64,000 nucleotides of DNA from Amoebidium appalachense (GCA_963693365.1 CAVNZM010000008.1:3782001-3846000), one strand, 5' to 3'. Counted from the first letter of the stretch, positions 20,247-32,566 are shown. The notes: generated by a model from the sequence alone, not told the origin. A program made the numbers and translations.

Positions 20247-20505
20247 TGTATATGTCATATCCGGATTAAATTCTGAAAACACAATAGACGAATCAATTTT
20301 TCTTAATGAAAATACAAAAGACGAAACAAAAAATTGTGTCGACATAAGACTTGTATTGAGCAGAGCCCACATCAGACGGGGGTTTCAAAAGAACAGTCTC
20401 CATTACCTTTCTCAAACACATGCTCACATGTGAAATTGGGCGGGCGGGGGCCGGGGGGAGGGAGGGGGGCGGGAGAGGGGGGGGGAAGAAAGGGGGGAGG
20501 GGCGG

Positions 20506-20625
20506 GTTGAATGCGTCCTAAAGTACGAAGTACACATGAAGAACGGGTAACAAGATTCAGAATGCAAACCATCATGATATAAAGAGTATGCATGATAAGC
20601 AGAGCCCATCCTCAGGGGGGGCCCA
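20506..20625 (-). repeat. Dispersed repeat family, copies inside the tandem duplication
   Basis: Recognisable by AAGTACGAAGTACACA, AGAGTATGCAT and AGCAGAGCCCATCCTC. A second copy is at about 21727-21833, and further copies are at about 43984, 44326, 45023 and 47237. Read on the minus strand, some right-hand parts contain GGGTTCAAACTCGG-like sequence resembling a pol III B box, so a SINE-like origin is possible but unproven. Confidence 0.65.
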
Positions 20626-20634
20626 CGTCATCCA

Positions 20635-20689
20635 CAGTATCTGATTTTCGACCCATTGACCTCATCAACTGAACCCAACTCAGATACTG
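20635..20689. other. 10-bp inverted repeat, present in both duplicated units
   Basis: CAGTATCTGA (20635-20644) and TCAGATACTG (20680-20689) are perfect arms around 35 nt. The same arms recur at 21855-21864 and 21900-21909 in the second unit. Confidence 0.6.
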
Positions 20690-21380
20690 TTTCACTAAGC
20701 TTGAACATGGGTGGGTCACCCGTCTTGATCAGAGACGAGCAGGGTTACTTGTGCGAGCACACAACACGTAAGGGCAGTGGGAAAGGCCGGGGGTTAAAGT
20801 TGCAGCAGTAAGCAGAAGCAAGAAAAATATAGATAGGAACTCAGGAAACGGGGCCTCTGGGAAGCTCCCCCGTTGCTACCTAAGTCATACTTCCCTGGCT
20901 AATTAGTACCACACCAGCTAAACGAATTAAGTCCCTGGGGGGAGGGGGAGGGGGGGAGGGGAGGGGGGAGAGGGGGGGGGGGGGGGGAGATGTATGGATT
21001 ACGGGGTGGCAACAAGGGGGGGGGGGGGGGGGGAGGGGGAAGAGGGGGGGTCGGGTAGTGTATAGATGTATGCGCGTCGCGTGCATGTATGCGTGTATGT
21101 GTGTGTGTGTGGGGGGGGGGGGGGGGGGGGGGGGAGCGTACTGTGTGTGGCGCGGGTGTGTGTGTGTGCGTCTGCCTGCCTGCGTGTCTGGGTGTGAACT
21201 AGCGGGTGGTTTTGTGGGTGGTGGGCTGGTGTGTGTGTGTGTGTCATTGAGCCTGTGCATGTGTCCCTGAGCAAAAGTGTTTGGTTGTGCCACTTTGTAG
21301 GAGGGCGGGAAGGTACTACCGAGGGAAGGCCGTGTGGAAGAGGGCCGTGTGGAAGAGTGGGGGGGGGTAGGGGGGAGGGA

Positions 21381-21451
<71 letters not shown>

Positions 21452-22190
21452 TGTATATGTCATATCCGGATTAAATTCTGAAAACACAATAGACGAATCA
21501 ATTTTTCTTTATGAAAATACAAAAGACGAAACAAAAAGACGAAACAAAAAATTGTGTCGACATAAGACTTGTATTGAGCAGAGCCCACATCTGACGGGGG
21601 TTTCAAAAGAACAGTTTCCATTACCTTTCTCGAACACATGCTCACATGTGAAATTGGGCGGGCGGGGGCCGGGGGGAGGGGAGGGGGCGGGAGAGGGGGG
21701 GGGGAAGAAAGGGGGGGAGGGGCGGGTTGAATGCGTCCTAAAGTACGAAGTACACATGAAGAACGGGTAACAAGATTCAGAATGCAAACCATCATGATAT
21801 AAAGAGTATGCATGATAAGCAGAGCCCATCCTCAGGGGGGGCCCACGTCATGCACAGTATCTGATTTTCGACCCATTGACCTCATCAACTGAACCCAACT
21901 CAGATACTGTTTCACTAAGTTTGAACATGGGTGGGTCACCCGTCTTGATCAGAGACGAGCAGGGTTACTTGTGCGAGCACACAACACGCAAGGGCAGTGG
22001 GAAAGGCCGGGGGTTAAAGTTGCAGCAGTAAGCAGAAGCAAGAAAAATATAGATAGGAACTCAGGAGACGGGGCCTCTGGGAAGCTCCCCCGTTGCTACC
22101 TAAGTCATACTTCCCTGGCTAATTAGTACCACACCAGCTAAACGAATTAAGTCCCTGGGGGGAGGGGGGAGGGGGGAGGAGGGGGGGGGA

Positions 22191-22221
<31 letters not shown>

Positions 22222-22461
22222 AGATGTATGGATTACGGGGTGGCAACAAGGGAAGCAAAAACATTGAAAAATTGCAAATAGGATTAGAACCCCACCTGAT
22301 GTACATGTGGTTTTATAATGAAATTTACTAAAGTTTACATCGGAGCATCAGACAGGGCTAATCATGGATATATAGTACAGTTGCCATGGACACAACGAGA
22401 AAATCCACAGGGATGTACAGCGCAAAAGATGGGTGGGTGTGTGGGGTGGGGTGTGTGTGTG

Positions 22462-22492
<31 letters not shown>

Positions 22493-23234
22493 ATTTGGGG
22501 GGGGGGGGGGGGGGGGGGGAGGGAGATGATGGTATGGACAGCAGAGATATGTGAAAGTGGTTTCATTGTTTCATTGAGGTGAATTGGGAGGGTGCCGCAG
22601 ACACCCACGCGCGAAGGTCCATTATTGGTAGCCTCTGTTTGCTACCCATGCTATTATTAGATTACATTTGCATGCATGTGCAAGATATTATAATGCTAAC
22701 ACGACTTTTGAGATATATTGCGTCGACTAAATTAACCGCTGTTTCTGCCGCAGTGGATATTCGCACTCCGAGATAACACAACCGAATTACACCGCAAATT
22801 TAGGGTTCGAGAAAACTTGACAAGCACAATAAAGGAAGACAACAGCCGAGGAGCACTAGGTGAACCCCCCCTTAGGTATTATTAGATCATTCTTTCATTC
22901 ATTCGGTACACTTTTAGATAATCCAAGGGATATGAACTACGACTGAAAAGAAAGCTCAAGCCTCAACAATAAAAAAACCGCAAGAGAAAGCCAAAAAGGA
23001 AAACAACAACAGAACACAATGCCCGTGTTTTGGCAATATTTGTCGCGACACTCCTTTCAAATACATTGCCAAAAAAAATAAAAAAATAAAAAAAATTTGA
23101 AAACTCACCCGCAACCACCAAAGACCACACTAATATACAAAAGAAACACACCGAACAACTACAACCACCCCCTAGAAGGCTATAATAAGCTTACTAACCC
23201 TTTAGCACACCATTTAAACACTACTATAGGCATA

Positions 23235-24235
23235 CTATACAGCGGTAGCTTGGGCCTCAAATCCCATGTTATCAGTGCAAGCAGACATGATGGCATTATA
23301 CACCACCACGGGATTAACCTCAAACTCCCTGGGTGAATATTGCGGCACATACCGTCCCGTTGTGGCTGCAAATTCAACACTGCGCCCCCCCGAAATTATC
23401 CCGCTCTGACCAACACACCTCCCTTTATCGAACTCCGACCGCGGTCGTTCGTCGTGTGCCTTTTGCGCGCGGGAGAGAGACCGCTCAACAGTTTTCAGGG
23501 TCCTTTTTGCCTTACTGATTTCCGATTTAATTTGCTCAACTAAGTCGGTGCAACTGGACTGAACAAGAAGAGAAAGCTGCTTACGTGAAGCCAGCCATAG
23601 GGGCTCGCCAGGGTTGGAGAGTGTGTCCTGAGCTCGCATCCACGCCTCCGTGTACCGAGTGCGCGCTACCTTAAACACCTCCTCCCCGTAACGGTCGACT
23701 ACCATGTGCGCACGCTCCAATTTCTTCCACCCCATGTTCAAGTGCCTCTGCACACAGTCCCTGTGCACACAGTGCCTGCATTCCTGTGTCACCAAAAGGT
23801 CCAAATCATCCTTTATGGCAGTAACGCGCTCCCGCAAGTCCGAAAGAAGCTTTTGGCACGCCCCAATGGCTTCCTCGAGAATTTTTCGCTGTTCGCTTTC
23901 TATCGCTGCCAGAGCTTTCTGGTCGGCGCTGTTTTCCAAATGCTTCCGGAAAACCTTGATGCTATTGTCCGGTTCACTGTGACGCCTGAAGTTTAACGCC
24001 GAAAAAATGGACCCTCTCCGGTTGGAATTCGAAGCGGTCGATACAGTTGAGATCGAGGAAAGAGAGATAGCGACGACCGGCGGGAGGGAATGTCTTGGGT
24101 GCCACTACTACCAGTACTCTTGGGAGAATCTGCCGCGGGGAGAGAGATGCTGCGTTGGTGAAAGGCACTCTCTTCAGAGGAACTCTCGCTAGCTCCGCTC
24201 AACCGCGGTGTCAAGTCATCTTTACGTGTGAACAT
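23235..24235 (-). CDS. Unrecognised, probably coiled-coil protein with one frameshift
   Basis: Reading leftward, ATG at 24235-24233 opens a Ser-rich, probably disordered N-terminus (MFTRKDDLTPRLSGASESSS) that meets TAA near 23994. One nucleotide out of phase a second frame runs to TAG at 23235: NFRRHSEPDNSIKVFRKH, then charged heptad-like stretches (IESEQRKILEEAIGACQKLL, EQIKSEISKAKRTLKTVERS) suggesting coiled coils. Between them is a Cys/His cluster CRHCVHRDCVQRH that could bind a metal. The switch point is a run of six T (A on the plus strand, about 24003-24008), and one extra T would join the two into one frame of about 340 codons. No family is recognised. It could be a recently broken gene, a sequencing error in a homopolymer, or an accessory frame of a mobile element. 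No introns are seen. Confidence 0.45.
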
Positions 24236-25885
24236 GATAGATAAACGACAATAAAATCCTCAATCATAGAGTGGCGAACTGGCAACATAAAAAGGCCAAA
24301 ACTAGAACTTGCATTAACCCGTTGGACGATAGTGATAACAGTTGACTTCGCATTAAATAGCGTGCTACGCACGGCTTCTCTCAGTTTGACAGGTTCAGAT
24401 GTCCTTGAGCGACTGCGTAACCCGAACGTAGGGTCCCGTATGTTGAACGGCAAAACTGCACAAGCAACCCACAGCGGGGCGAGGTTAAATCACTCAATAC
24501 TATTAGTTCTTAAGCGCCTGGATGTGCACAATCGGTTTTTCTTGCTTTGAGCCGGCTCCTATATCCTTTGCTGTCGTGTTTGTGACTACATGCTAGGCAT
24601 TTTGGTCCTACAACCGCTGAAAGGCGTCACCGAACGAGAGGACTGGCCTCAGAGGACGACCGAACTCCCACTGTTTGCACCAATTATCTTGGACTTGCGC
24701 GTATACTGAAAGCTCTAGAAGAAAAAATAAAATAAAAGATACAACACCTCTGTAAGCCGTTTTACGACCTACAAGATGATAAGCCAGAACCTCTCTCGTA
24801 GCGTGCGAAAAGCCATGGTCGAAAAACTGAAACATGAAAAGGCTTTGCGCTCGGCTGAAGTTGGTTCAAACGGATTCCATTTCCGAGTTGGTGAACAAAT
24901 GCGTGCCCTGATGTGATCTCCCACGCATCCCCACTTTTTCAAGAACTTAAAAAACAGTGATATATATAGAAGTCAAACCTTGGCAGTGAGGCACATCTTA
25001 TAGCGTCAATAAACAATATTATATCACTAAGTTGTAATGTATGCCAGAATGTGCTTTATAGAAGAAATATGAGCTATTGTATAAGCCTAAAAAGAAATGC
25101 CTAAATGCATAAATTTGTCGAGCGAAGCAAGGGGGACCTATTCATCTTTACAATGCGGCGATTGATGGCGTCAAGTAACAGGGCCAGCAGAGGTCAGATG
25201 TTTTATTGTCAGAAACATATTGCTTCCAAAAAAAAGGGTGACATTTTTTATAAATAAAAAATCTAATAAAAAAGGGTTCTGCAAAAACATTTACAAACGC
25301 CTTAGGTAAGCAATGGCTTTTATAGAGGGGCCGTCTTTATCTGAGTATCAGCATTCCAGAAATCATGGCATCATACATGTAAATCAGGGGCGTTTGGTTC
25401 CAAAGGGAATGTTTATTGGCGCCGAGAAAAGCACTCAAAGACGATCGTGATATGATAAGCAAATAGTACTTGGTGTGAAGCTCCCCACAAACCATTCAAA
25501 TTAAACCTTATTCGGCACCATTCTGTAGTTCTTTTCATCATTTAAGTATTATTAGTATGTCTTTATGCTATAAGAAATAAATCATTATATTTTATGTTAA
25601 ATTATACTTGTTTTTGCTTACTTAGTACTAAAGGTTGCCCAAAAAAGCTTCGACGTTAGCTGCTTAGCTGTCATTTCTGAGTTTGGGGGGCTAAAGGTGA
25701 TCTGGAAAAAAGCCTTTCGGTGTGTACATGATATGACAACAAACACTTCTCTAGTTTTCATTATAATATAATAAAAAAATAAAACGAGAAAGATAACATG
25801 TATAAATCAATTCCCTAATACTAAGTTTAATCTCACCATGGGCGAAATCAAGTCAATAATAATGGACACACAAATGTTTACAGTG
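24236..25885. other. Intergenic, AT-leaning, no gene recognised
   Basis: Short minus-strand frames at 24211-24453 and 24608-24835 have no motif or splice support. The stretch is notably poor in the homopolymers and microsatellites that fill the rest of the window. Confidence 0.5.
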
Positions 25886-25889
25886 TGGA

Positions 25890-25937
25890 CTGGATATGGG
25901 CACCACTGGATATGGACACATCTGGATATGGGCACCT
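25890..25937 (+). repeat. Three tandem 16-bp repeats
   Basis: CTGGATATGGGCACCA, CTGGATATGGACACAT and CTGGATATGGGCACCT follow each other without spacer. Confidence 0.9.
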
Positions 25938-25947
25938 CTGGCGGCCG

Positions 25948-25979
25948 ACCCGGCCCGATTGGGTCAGATCGGGCCGGGT
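25948..25979. other. 12-bp perfect inverted repeat in an ACCCGG-rich cluster
   Basis: ACCCGGCCCGAT (25948-25959) and ATCGGGCCGGGT (25968-25979) flank 8 nt. The next 40 bp contain further GACCCG/CGGGTC pairs (CGACCCGG-ATTTT-CGGGTC), so several alternative stems can form. Confidence 0.65.
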
Positions 25980-26046
25980 GTTGACTCGACCCGGATTTTC
26001 GGGTCAGATTCGGGTCAACCAATCGGATGCGTGCACTTTGCTTTTT

Positions 26047-26620
26047 GTGACGTAGAATACCGACCACCCCTAGCAACCCTATATGTGAAGAAAAAAAACT
26101 GAAGCTCCTGGCTCCGGCCCCCCCTTTTATACTGCCGTCTTTATTGTGACGGGGGGGCTCTACGTTCCGGGGGGGTTCTTCACATATAGGGTTGCTAGGG
26201 GTGGCCATGGTCGGTATTCTACGTCACATGGCTAACCAGCGAGAGAAGGATTATCATAGTGTGCGTCCTCGCACATGAGGCTAAGACATGGCTGTATAGT
26301 GTGGGTGCGTGCAGCAAGTTAACGTAAGGGTGTGGAGAGCGGGTGTTAGGTGTATTTGCTAGGGGCTGGGTAAACCTCCAAACCATACCCCTGACCGCAC
26401 GTAGGTGGGCTGCAGTGCCTCTGAGGATGTCCTCACGTGGGTACAAAGAAAAGCAGCACAAGCGGATGCAAGCGAGCAGGACAATACACAAAAATAAAAA
26501 TAAACAAAAATAAAAAATAAAAAAAATAAAAAATATAACGTAGAGCCCCCCCCCGTCACAATAAAGACGGCAGTATAAAAGGGGGGGCCGGAGCCAGGAG
26601 CTTCAGTTTTTTTCCTTCAC
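26047..26620. repeat. Nested fold-back structure with two sets of inverted repeats
   Basis: Set 1: 26047-26090 is repeated inverted at 26178-26227, the second arm carrying an extra 6 bp (CCATGG). Set 2: 26085-26166, including CTGAAGCTCCTGGCTCCGG and CTGCCGTCTTTATTGTGACG, is repeated inverted at 26537-26620. Set 2 begins inside the end of set 1. The inverted copy presents TATAAAAG on the plus strand near 26575. The 310 bp between the structures has no recognised gene. It could be a MITE-like element or a rearranged terminal repeat. Confidence 0.7.
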
Positions 26621-26996
26621 ACAAACACAAACCAAACTCGTGTCCCCGGTGTCGAGGCCATCCCGTTCATTACGTTGTTACATTTTGGCGCGCTCCCCGG
26701 CAAAGGCTTGGCACGCTGGCCGCTCTGCCGGCTCATTCTGCAACGTGTACGTTCCGGTTCGTTCGGTTCGTCTTCACTTCTCGTTTCGTATCACTGTGTT
26801 TGGTGCTCTTTTTAAGTTTTCACTGGAGTCAAAGTTTTTAAGTAACTGTAACACGGGATACGTATGTATACACCTAATGAAAGCGAAGTTGACGATAATC
26901 GTCACACGTGGACTGTCCAGTACGCACTCTTGTCCGTGCACTGCCGCCCGGCTGAGTCCATCCCAACACAATTGCACAGGCACTTCTGGATGAGAC

Positions 26997-27773
26997 TGTA
27001 AAGTATCCTCACGGACACTTCAGTGTAAAATGTATGTGTATGAGTGTAAACGGGGTTCACTCTGAACTGGATTTCAGAGGATCGATGCGTGCGTTTATAT
27101 ACGGATGGTCGACCCGGACAAGATTACTTGACCAATTACACAACTCCCTAGCCGACCAATCATATTACAGATTAGTACAGGGCTAGTAATTACTGTGTGT
27201 GACTACTTGGTCTCTTGCCGGTTCTAACACTCATATATAATCTTTACTGCTGCATGACTTATGACTTACACAGCCCCGAAATATACTCCAAATAAACAGG
27301 TACCAGTACTTTTCCTGTTTGTGACTTTGGTTACCAGTTACCTTTCGGAGTGCTGTCTCTCTCACATGTGTAACTGCAGGTTTACAACGACCACTCATTG
27401 CAGCTGGACTTTACCGGGATGCCCTCAACATGACTGGTCGAATATGAGACTCCCCAATCACTCACAACCTGCTTGTTAGTTATTCGTTCTCTATGGCCGC
27501 AGCATTTACGTGTTCCAATCAACACAGAAGAGGCCATAAGTGTCCACTCACGCGAGTCTCACTGTAGTTCGTTTCCAAGTAACCGAACATATGTAATTGT
27601 ATTTGATCATCCGATTGGAAAAGCAGATATAACATTTATGATTGGCTCATTCATCAGCAAACGCCGACATCTGACTGGATGAGCCGGCACCGACGAATTG
27701 TAAATAAAGCAAATAGATCTGAATAGATCTGAATCGATCGATTGACACGAATGCTCGCCGCGGAGACATAACA
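26997..27773 (-). repeat. LTR 1 (3' LTR of copy 1), 777 bp
   Basis: On the minus strand it starts TGTTATGTCTCC and ends GATACTTTACA, giving TG...CA ends. On the minus strand, TATATAAA (plus 27094-27101) preceded by two ATTGG motifs suggests a promoter about 100 bp from its downstream end. Confidence 0.95.
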
Positions 27774-27784
27774 ATCCCCCCCTC
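27774..27784 (-). promoter_or_regulatory. Polypurine tracts next to LTR 1 and LTR 2
   Basis: GAGGGGGGGAT on the minus strand abuts the start of LTR 1. The same tract abuts LTR 2 at 34848-34858. LTR 3 lacks it, as expected for the outer 5' LTR. It primes plus-strand DNA synthesis in LTR elements. Confidence 0.8.
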
Positions 27785-27822
27785 AGCAGGAAATCTGAGC
27801 TCCGACGAAGAAGAGACAAAGT

Positions 27823-30800
27823 TTAACACATCGATTCAAGTTTCTTTTCCCGCCGTGGGAACAGAACATCGCGCAACTGCCGTCGTCGTAAAAGACGAGC
27901 CGTGCGTGCATCTGTAGCATTTGGTGTCGAGTTAACACTCACCGACTGAGTGACGTCGACCTGTTTGTCTACCCGTGGTGTTTTTGGATTTCTAGGAACA
28001 ACAACCTTAGGATGAGAAGGTTGTCTAACTACCCGACGTTCGTATGCTTGGATTAACTCTGGGCACCATAATAAAGACTCTGGACGCCACTGATTGAAAG
28101 CCGTGTCGTAGCCTGCAAATTTGACTCGATAATAAGTGGTTGCATGGCCGTTGACTGTAACTACTTTCTTATCCAAAATTTTCTCTACCGTGGTGTCCAT
28201 GCCACCTAACTCTGGAATACCGTTATGCTGGGTGTTAGGACACTGAGAAAACGTCGAAAGAGCACGGAAGGCAAATTCGTGGTAAGCCTTAATGTCGTCG
28301 ACGTTATACTGGCGAATATCGTGCTCATTCACCGTATGCCGGAGTTTGTATTCAGTACTACCTATCCGGGCTAACACTATATATGGACCCAAGAACCGTG
28401 GTCTCCATTTCTTCACGGGGCCACCCTTAGCACGGGTGAAATTCCTAACCAACACCTTACTGCCCACTTTAAAAGTACGGAGAGGAATGTTAGTGTTAGT
28501 GCTGTTAGTAAGAGATTCATGTGCTTGCTCTGTACGTTGCCGTGCCACTTCACGGGCATGCAAAACTCGAGCCAACACCTCCTCCCTATACTTAGTCCAC
28601 TCTTCCATACGGAGAGGACCAGAGAAGGCAGGAAGCATACTCACATCTAAGAACTCGGTACACTCCTGACCATGCACAAGAAAATACGGAGAAAAACCAG
28701 TGATAGCATTAGGTGTGGTACGATAAGCATGCACCACAAAAGGAAGTACACTATCCCAGTCAGCGTGCTCCATATCCACATATTTTGCTAAACACGATTG
28801 AAACACTGCATGTGCACGTTCAGCAACGCCATTTGCTTGAGGGTGGTAAGCAGACGTATGCAACAATGACACACCCAACAGTTTACACACCTCACTCATT
28901 ATTTCAGACAAAAATGAGCTACCCCTATCACTTAACACAGAACGGGGGGGGCCAAAACGAAGACAAACATGATGCAAAAACACACGTGCCAACGTCACTG
29001 CATCACTTGAACGAATAGGGACAGTTTCAGTCCAACGTGTAGCTAAATCAGTGAGAGTAACAATATAATGATTACCCTGCACTGTTTCGGGGAAAGGCCC
29101 CATCACATCCATAGCTACCCGTTCAAAAGCCTTAATAAAAGTACCATGATACTGGGGGACCCGACTTCGCATGTGTGTGGATTGATTGTGAAATGCACAT
29201 GCATGACATCCCAACACCTTTCTCTCCACATCCTTACTCATGCCAGGCCAATAATAATTCACTTGCACACGTTGATATGTACGGGACACACCTAAATGAC
29301 CCGCCCACGGAGCATCATGCATGTGTTCAAGCACCATATCAACCAAACGAGGGGGAACCCACAAACGTTGACCTTGTGGCCCACTTAAATGATAAAGAAC
29401 ACCATCTTGCAACACACATTGGAGAGCACACCTTTTTGTACGATTTTCCCATGTCCGACGTTGGCCTTTGGTGGGTTTATCCACCGAAAAAACCATATCC
29501 CCTGGACGTTGCTCCACTTGACATATCACGTCGTGCAAAAACCTGTCACTGCGTTGTGACGACACCACCTGTTCCTGAAAAACAGGTGTAGAAAACTGGG
29601 AAGGAGAGGTGAACGAATTCGGGGTCCCACCGTGTACCGGGGCCCCTACCTTCACCATACTATCCTTAAGAGAGGAGATGTCTACTTCAGCAGCCCACAC
29701 ATGCTGATTTGACACGTTGATTGAATCTACTTCAACATTTACTCCATCAAAAGGGTGTGTTTGGGTGAATTTATCATACTCGATGTATGCATTTCTACTG
29801 AGTGCATCACAATCTTTCATACTTTCACCTTTTGCATAAAAAGCCTTGTAATCAAACGAAGCTAACTCTGCAGCCCACCGTTGCATGCGTTCGTTGGTTA
29901 GCTTAGTAAGACCTTTCATGGCTAAAGTAGGTTTGTGATCAGAATACACCTCAAACGTCCTACCTACCAAAATATGTCTCCACTCTTTGGTAATGAAATG
30001 ATAGATAGCATGACTTTCCCGTTCTGGATTACTGTAACGTCGTTCCGTGGGGGAAAATACTCGACTGCCATATGCAACTACTCTATCTACTTTATCCTGT
30101 TCTTGATACAGTATGCCACCCTCACTGACTAAACTGGCATCTACCCGAACTCGGAAAATACCTTGTGTGGGGGAGAAATCGGGGTGAACGAGAACATTAT
30201 CACTTACCAATACTTCTTTTAACCGTTCAAAAGCTTCTAAAGCTTCAGAGTCCCACAACACGGGGGCTTTTCTGTCACCACCTGTCTGCTTAGTAAGAGG
30301 GTGAGCAATTTCGGCATACCTCCGTATAAAACGACGGAGGTAATTGGTTAGTCCTAGAAACTGCCTGAGCTGAGTGACCGTTTTAGGGTGAGGCCATTCT
30401 GTAATAGCCTTGATTTTACTAGGATCAGGAATAACACCATCCTTCGTGATCCTATGACCCAGGAATTTAACATCTTGCACCCCCACTATGGTCTTTTTAC
30501 CACTCACTTTCATACCAGCAGCTTCCAACACAGAGAACACTTTTTCACAATTAGAAACTAATTCTTCAAACGTTCTCCCTTTGACACATGCGTCATCCAT
30601 ATAACACGCCGTATACGATAAACACGGACGCAAGATATCGCGCATAATACGACACAAATTTGCAGGTGCATGCACAAGACCTTGGGGCATCACAGTAAAC
30701 TGCCACAACTCACCATCGAATGCAAAAGCAGTCTTCTCCTTATCCTCTTCCCTAAGCCGACACTGAAAAAATGCATTTTTCAAATCGAGGACACAGAACC

Positions 30801-32566
30801 ACTTATAGCCATGAAAACTATCAAGTAATTCATCAATACGGGGAAGGGGAAAGAGATCCTTTTTAGTGACAGAGTTAAGGCCGCGTAGGTCTGTGCACAT
30901 CCTGTAGGACCCGTCTGGTTTTTTAATTAAAAGTACCGGTGACCGCCACTGACTTTTACTAGGCTCTAAAATCTGCATTTCTCGAAATTCACTAATCATT
31001 TGCCTACCTGACTCTAATTTCGATTGCTCCATTCGATACTGAGGCATCACCACAGGACTGGCATCACCTGTATCAATTGCCACTGTATATCCCTTCACAA
31101 AACCGTGATCTTTTGGATGCCTAAGAAATACATTTTTGACTCGATTTAACATGGGAAGAATTAAGGCACGTTGCTGATCCGTCCAACCTGGATCTACCAT
31201 ACCCCAGGGGAGACTCACTTCACCGGAATCACCCTCCTTGTTACAGTTACTACTTGCACCTTCACCTGCACACACTCCGTCTGCTTTACCAATATCATCA
31301 CTAGAAGGGCCCTTTTCTGTGGATGAGGGATTGACACCTACTGCATCGGACTGATGACCAGACACCGTGGTAACCGCAGACACTGAAACACCATCAACCG
31401 TAGGCGAGCGACTTCCTGTTGGTGTTGATGTCTCGGGCTGGCCACATGCTTCCGGATTACTAAGTTTATCTGAAGGTAGCTCGGGGGTGGGGATAACTAT
31501 TTCTGCAACAACTGTATCGAAAGGCAGCTGCCCTTCGATATATCCCAATCGCGTGCCAGCAGGTATTACTAATTCTGAATCAAAATTTCGATTTTCTACT
31601 TCGATCATGATTGTTTTATCAGCCGCCACTTTACTATATGAAGGACTCACAAATGGAAGTAACCTAGCTGCCGGAACAAAGACACCTATATCTGCCACGA
31701 CAGCAAATTTGTCTAAGTTCACCCGGACGAATGCACGACTGTGGGGAGGTACACAAATTTCGCTGACAGTGTGTGCAGTACTTTGATACCCCTCCGTACC
31801 CGTGTGCAAACGTACACTACCACCCTTCTTCAAATGCAACTTATTAGATTCTTCATCTAACAATTTAACATGTGCCTTTGAAAATGGACGGCCTAAAATC
31901 ATACTCTGACCCATGTTTGCACAAACAGCAAACGTGACAAATAATGTGTGGGAACCAATGGTACATGGGAGAGTGACCCGGCCCACCACATTCAACGATG
32001 CATCAGGATTGGCAGTCTTCACACCACTCACTAAGTTATTTGAAAACATTGTAACACGTGCGCCCATCTTCATTAAATTACAAATAACTTTTTCATGCAC
32101 ACAATTAATGTTTGCACCACCATCTAAAAGAGCATCATGATTTTGAACATCACCCAATACCACAGGAACATATAACCGTGCTTCTGGCTGAATTAAAGAT
32201 GCAAACACTTCCTGTAACACAGAAATTTCCACTTCACTACTTTCCACACTAGTCTCTATCACCGACACAGAAATATTGGAAGGGGGGAGGGGGTGGGGGG
32301 GGTGGGAGGGGGTGGGGGAAGGGGAAAAGGGGGGGACGGGAGGAAGGGGGGTGGGGGGTGTGGGGAAAGGGGGGGGAAAGGGGGGAACGGGGGAAAGACT
32401 TAGCTTCATGCTGATTCTCAACGAGAGAGGGGGTAAATTGCACCACAGCAGTTTTAACTGACTGATTTACGGCACCAGGCCGTGAGTGATTTATTGTCTT
32501 ATTTACTTCAACAGTATCTGTATAACAAGACACGTTGATTTTAGACATTTCACTATCACTGCACAT
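27823..32566 (-). pseudogene. pol: pol of copy 1, frame broken in the proline tract
   Basis: It has the same protease, RT, RNase H, integrase and chromodomain series as the intact copy. The N-terminal frame (from ATG at 32566) is lost in the G-rich stretch 32280-32400, which encodes prolines, and the rest of pol continues in another frame from about 32421. The 4-nt difference in copy spacing (7074 against 7070) accounts for the shift. One further difference in the protease region gives Asn where copy 2 has Ile. The frame past the break is open to TAA at 27823. It may be non-autonomous, with products possibly supplied by copy 2. Confidence 0.9.

Larger units (their letters stand above)
19800..22251 (+). 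repeat. Tandem duplication of a 1.2-kb unit
   Basis: Two copies (about 19800-21017 and 21018-22251) share GT/GC-rich sequence, a long poly-G (20180-20244 and about 21385-21449), and then TTCTGAAAACACAATAGACG. Next come the dispersed repeat, an inverted repeat and a shared end GATGTATGGATTACGGGGTG. Copies differ at scattered bases and in homopolymer length, plus a short AAAGACGAAAC duplication in copy 2. No gene is visible inside. The left 450 bp before it (19335-19790) holds the transporter's 3' region. Confidence 0.85.

Noticed and set aside
22250-22345. Possible minus-strand tRNA from a B-box-like GGTTCTAATCC
   Set aside because: No A box and no cloverleaf could be placed upstream.
27234-27244. 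CATATATAATC as the LTR TATA box
   Set aside because: TATATAAA at 27094-27101 is a better match and stands after the two ATTGG boxes. The other would give an unusually long leader.
28292-29591. Plus-strand open frames across the retroelement (also 31367-31786, 33395-34051 and their duplicates)
   Set aside because: They are antisense shadows of gag and pol, identical in both copies only because the element is.
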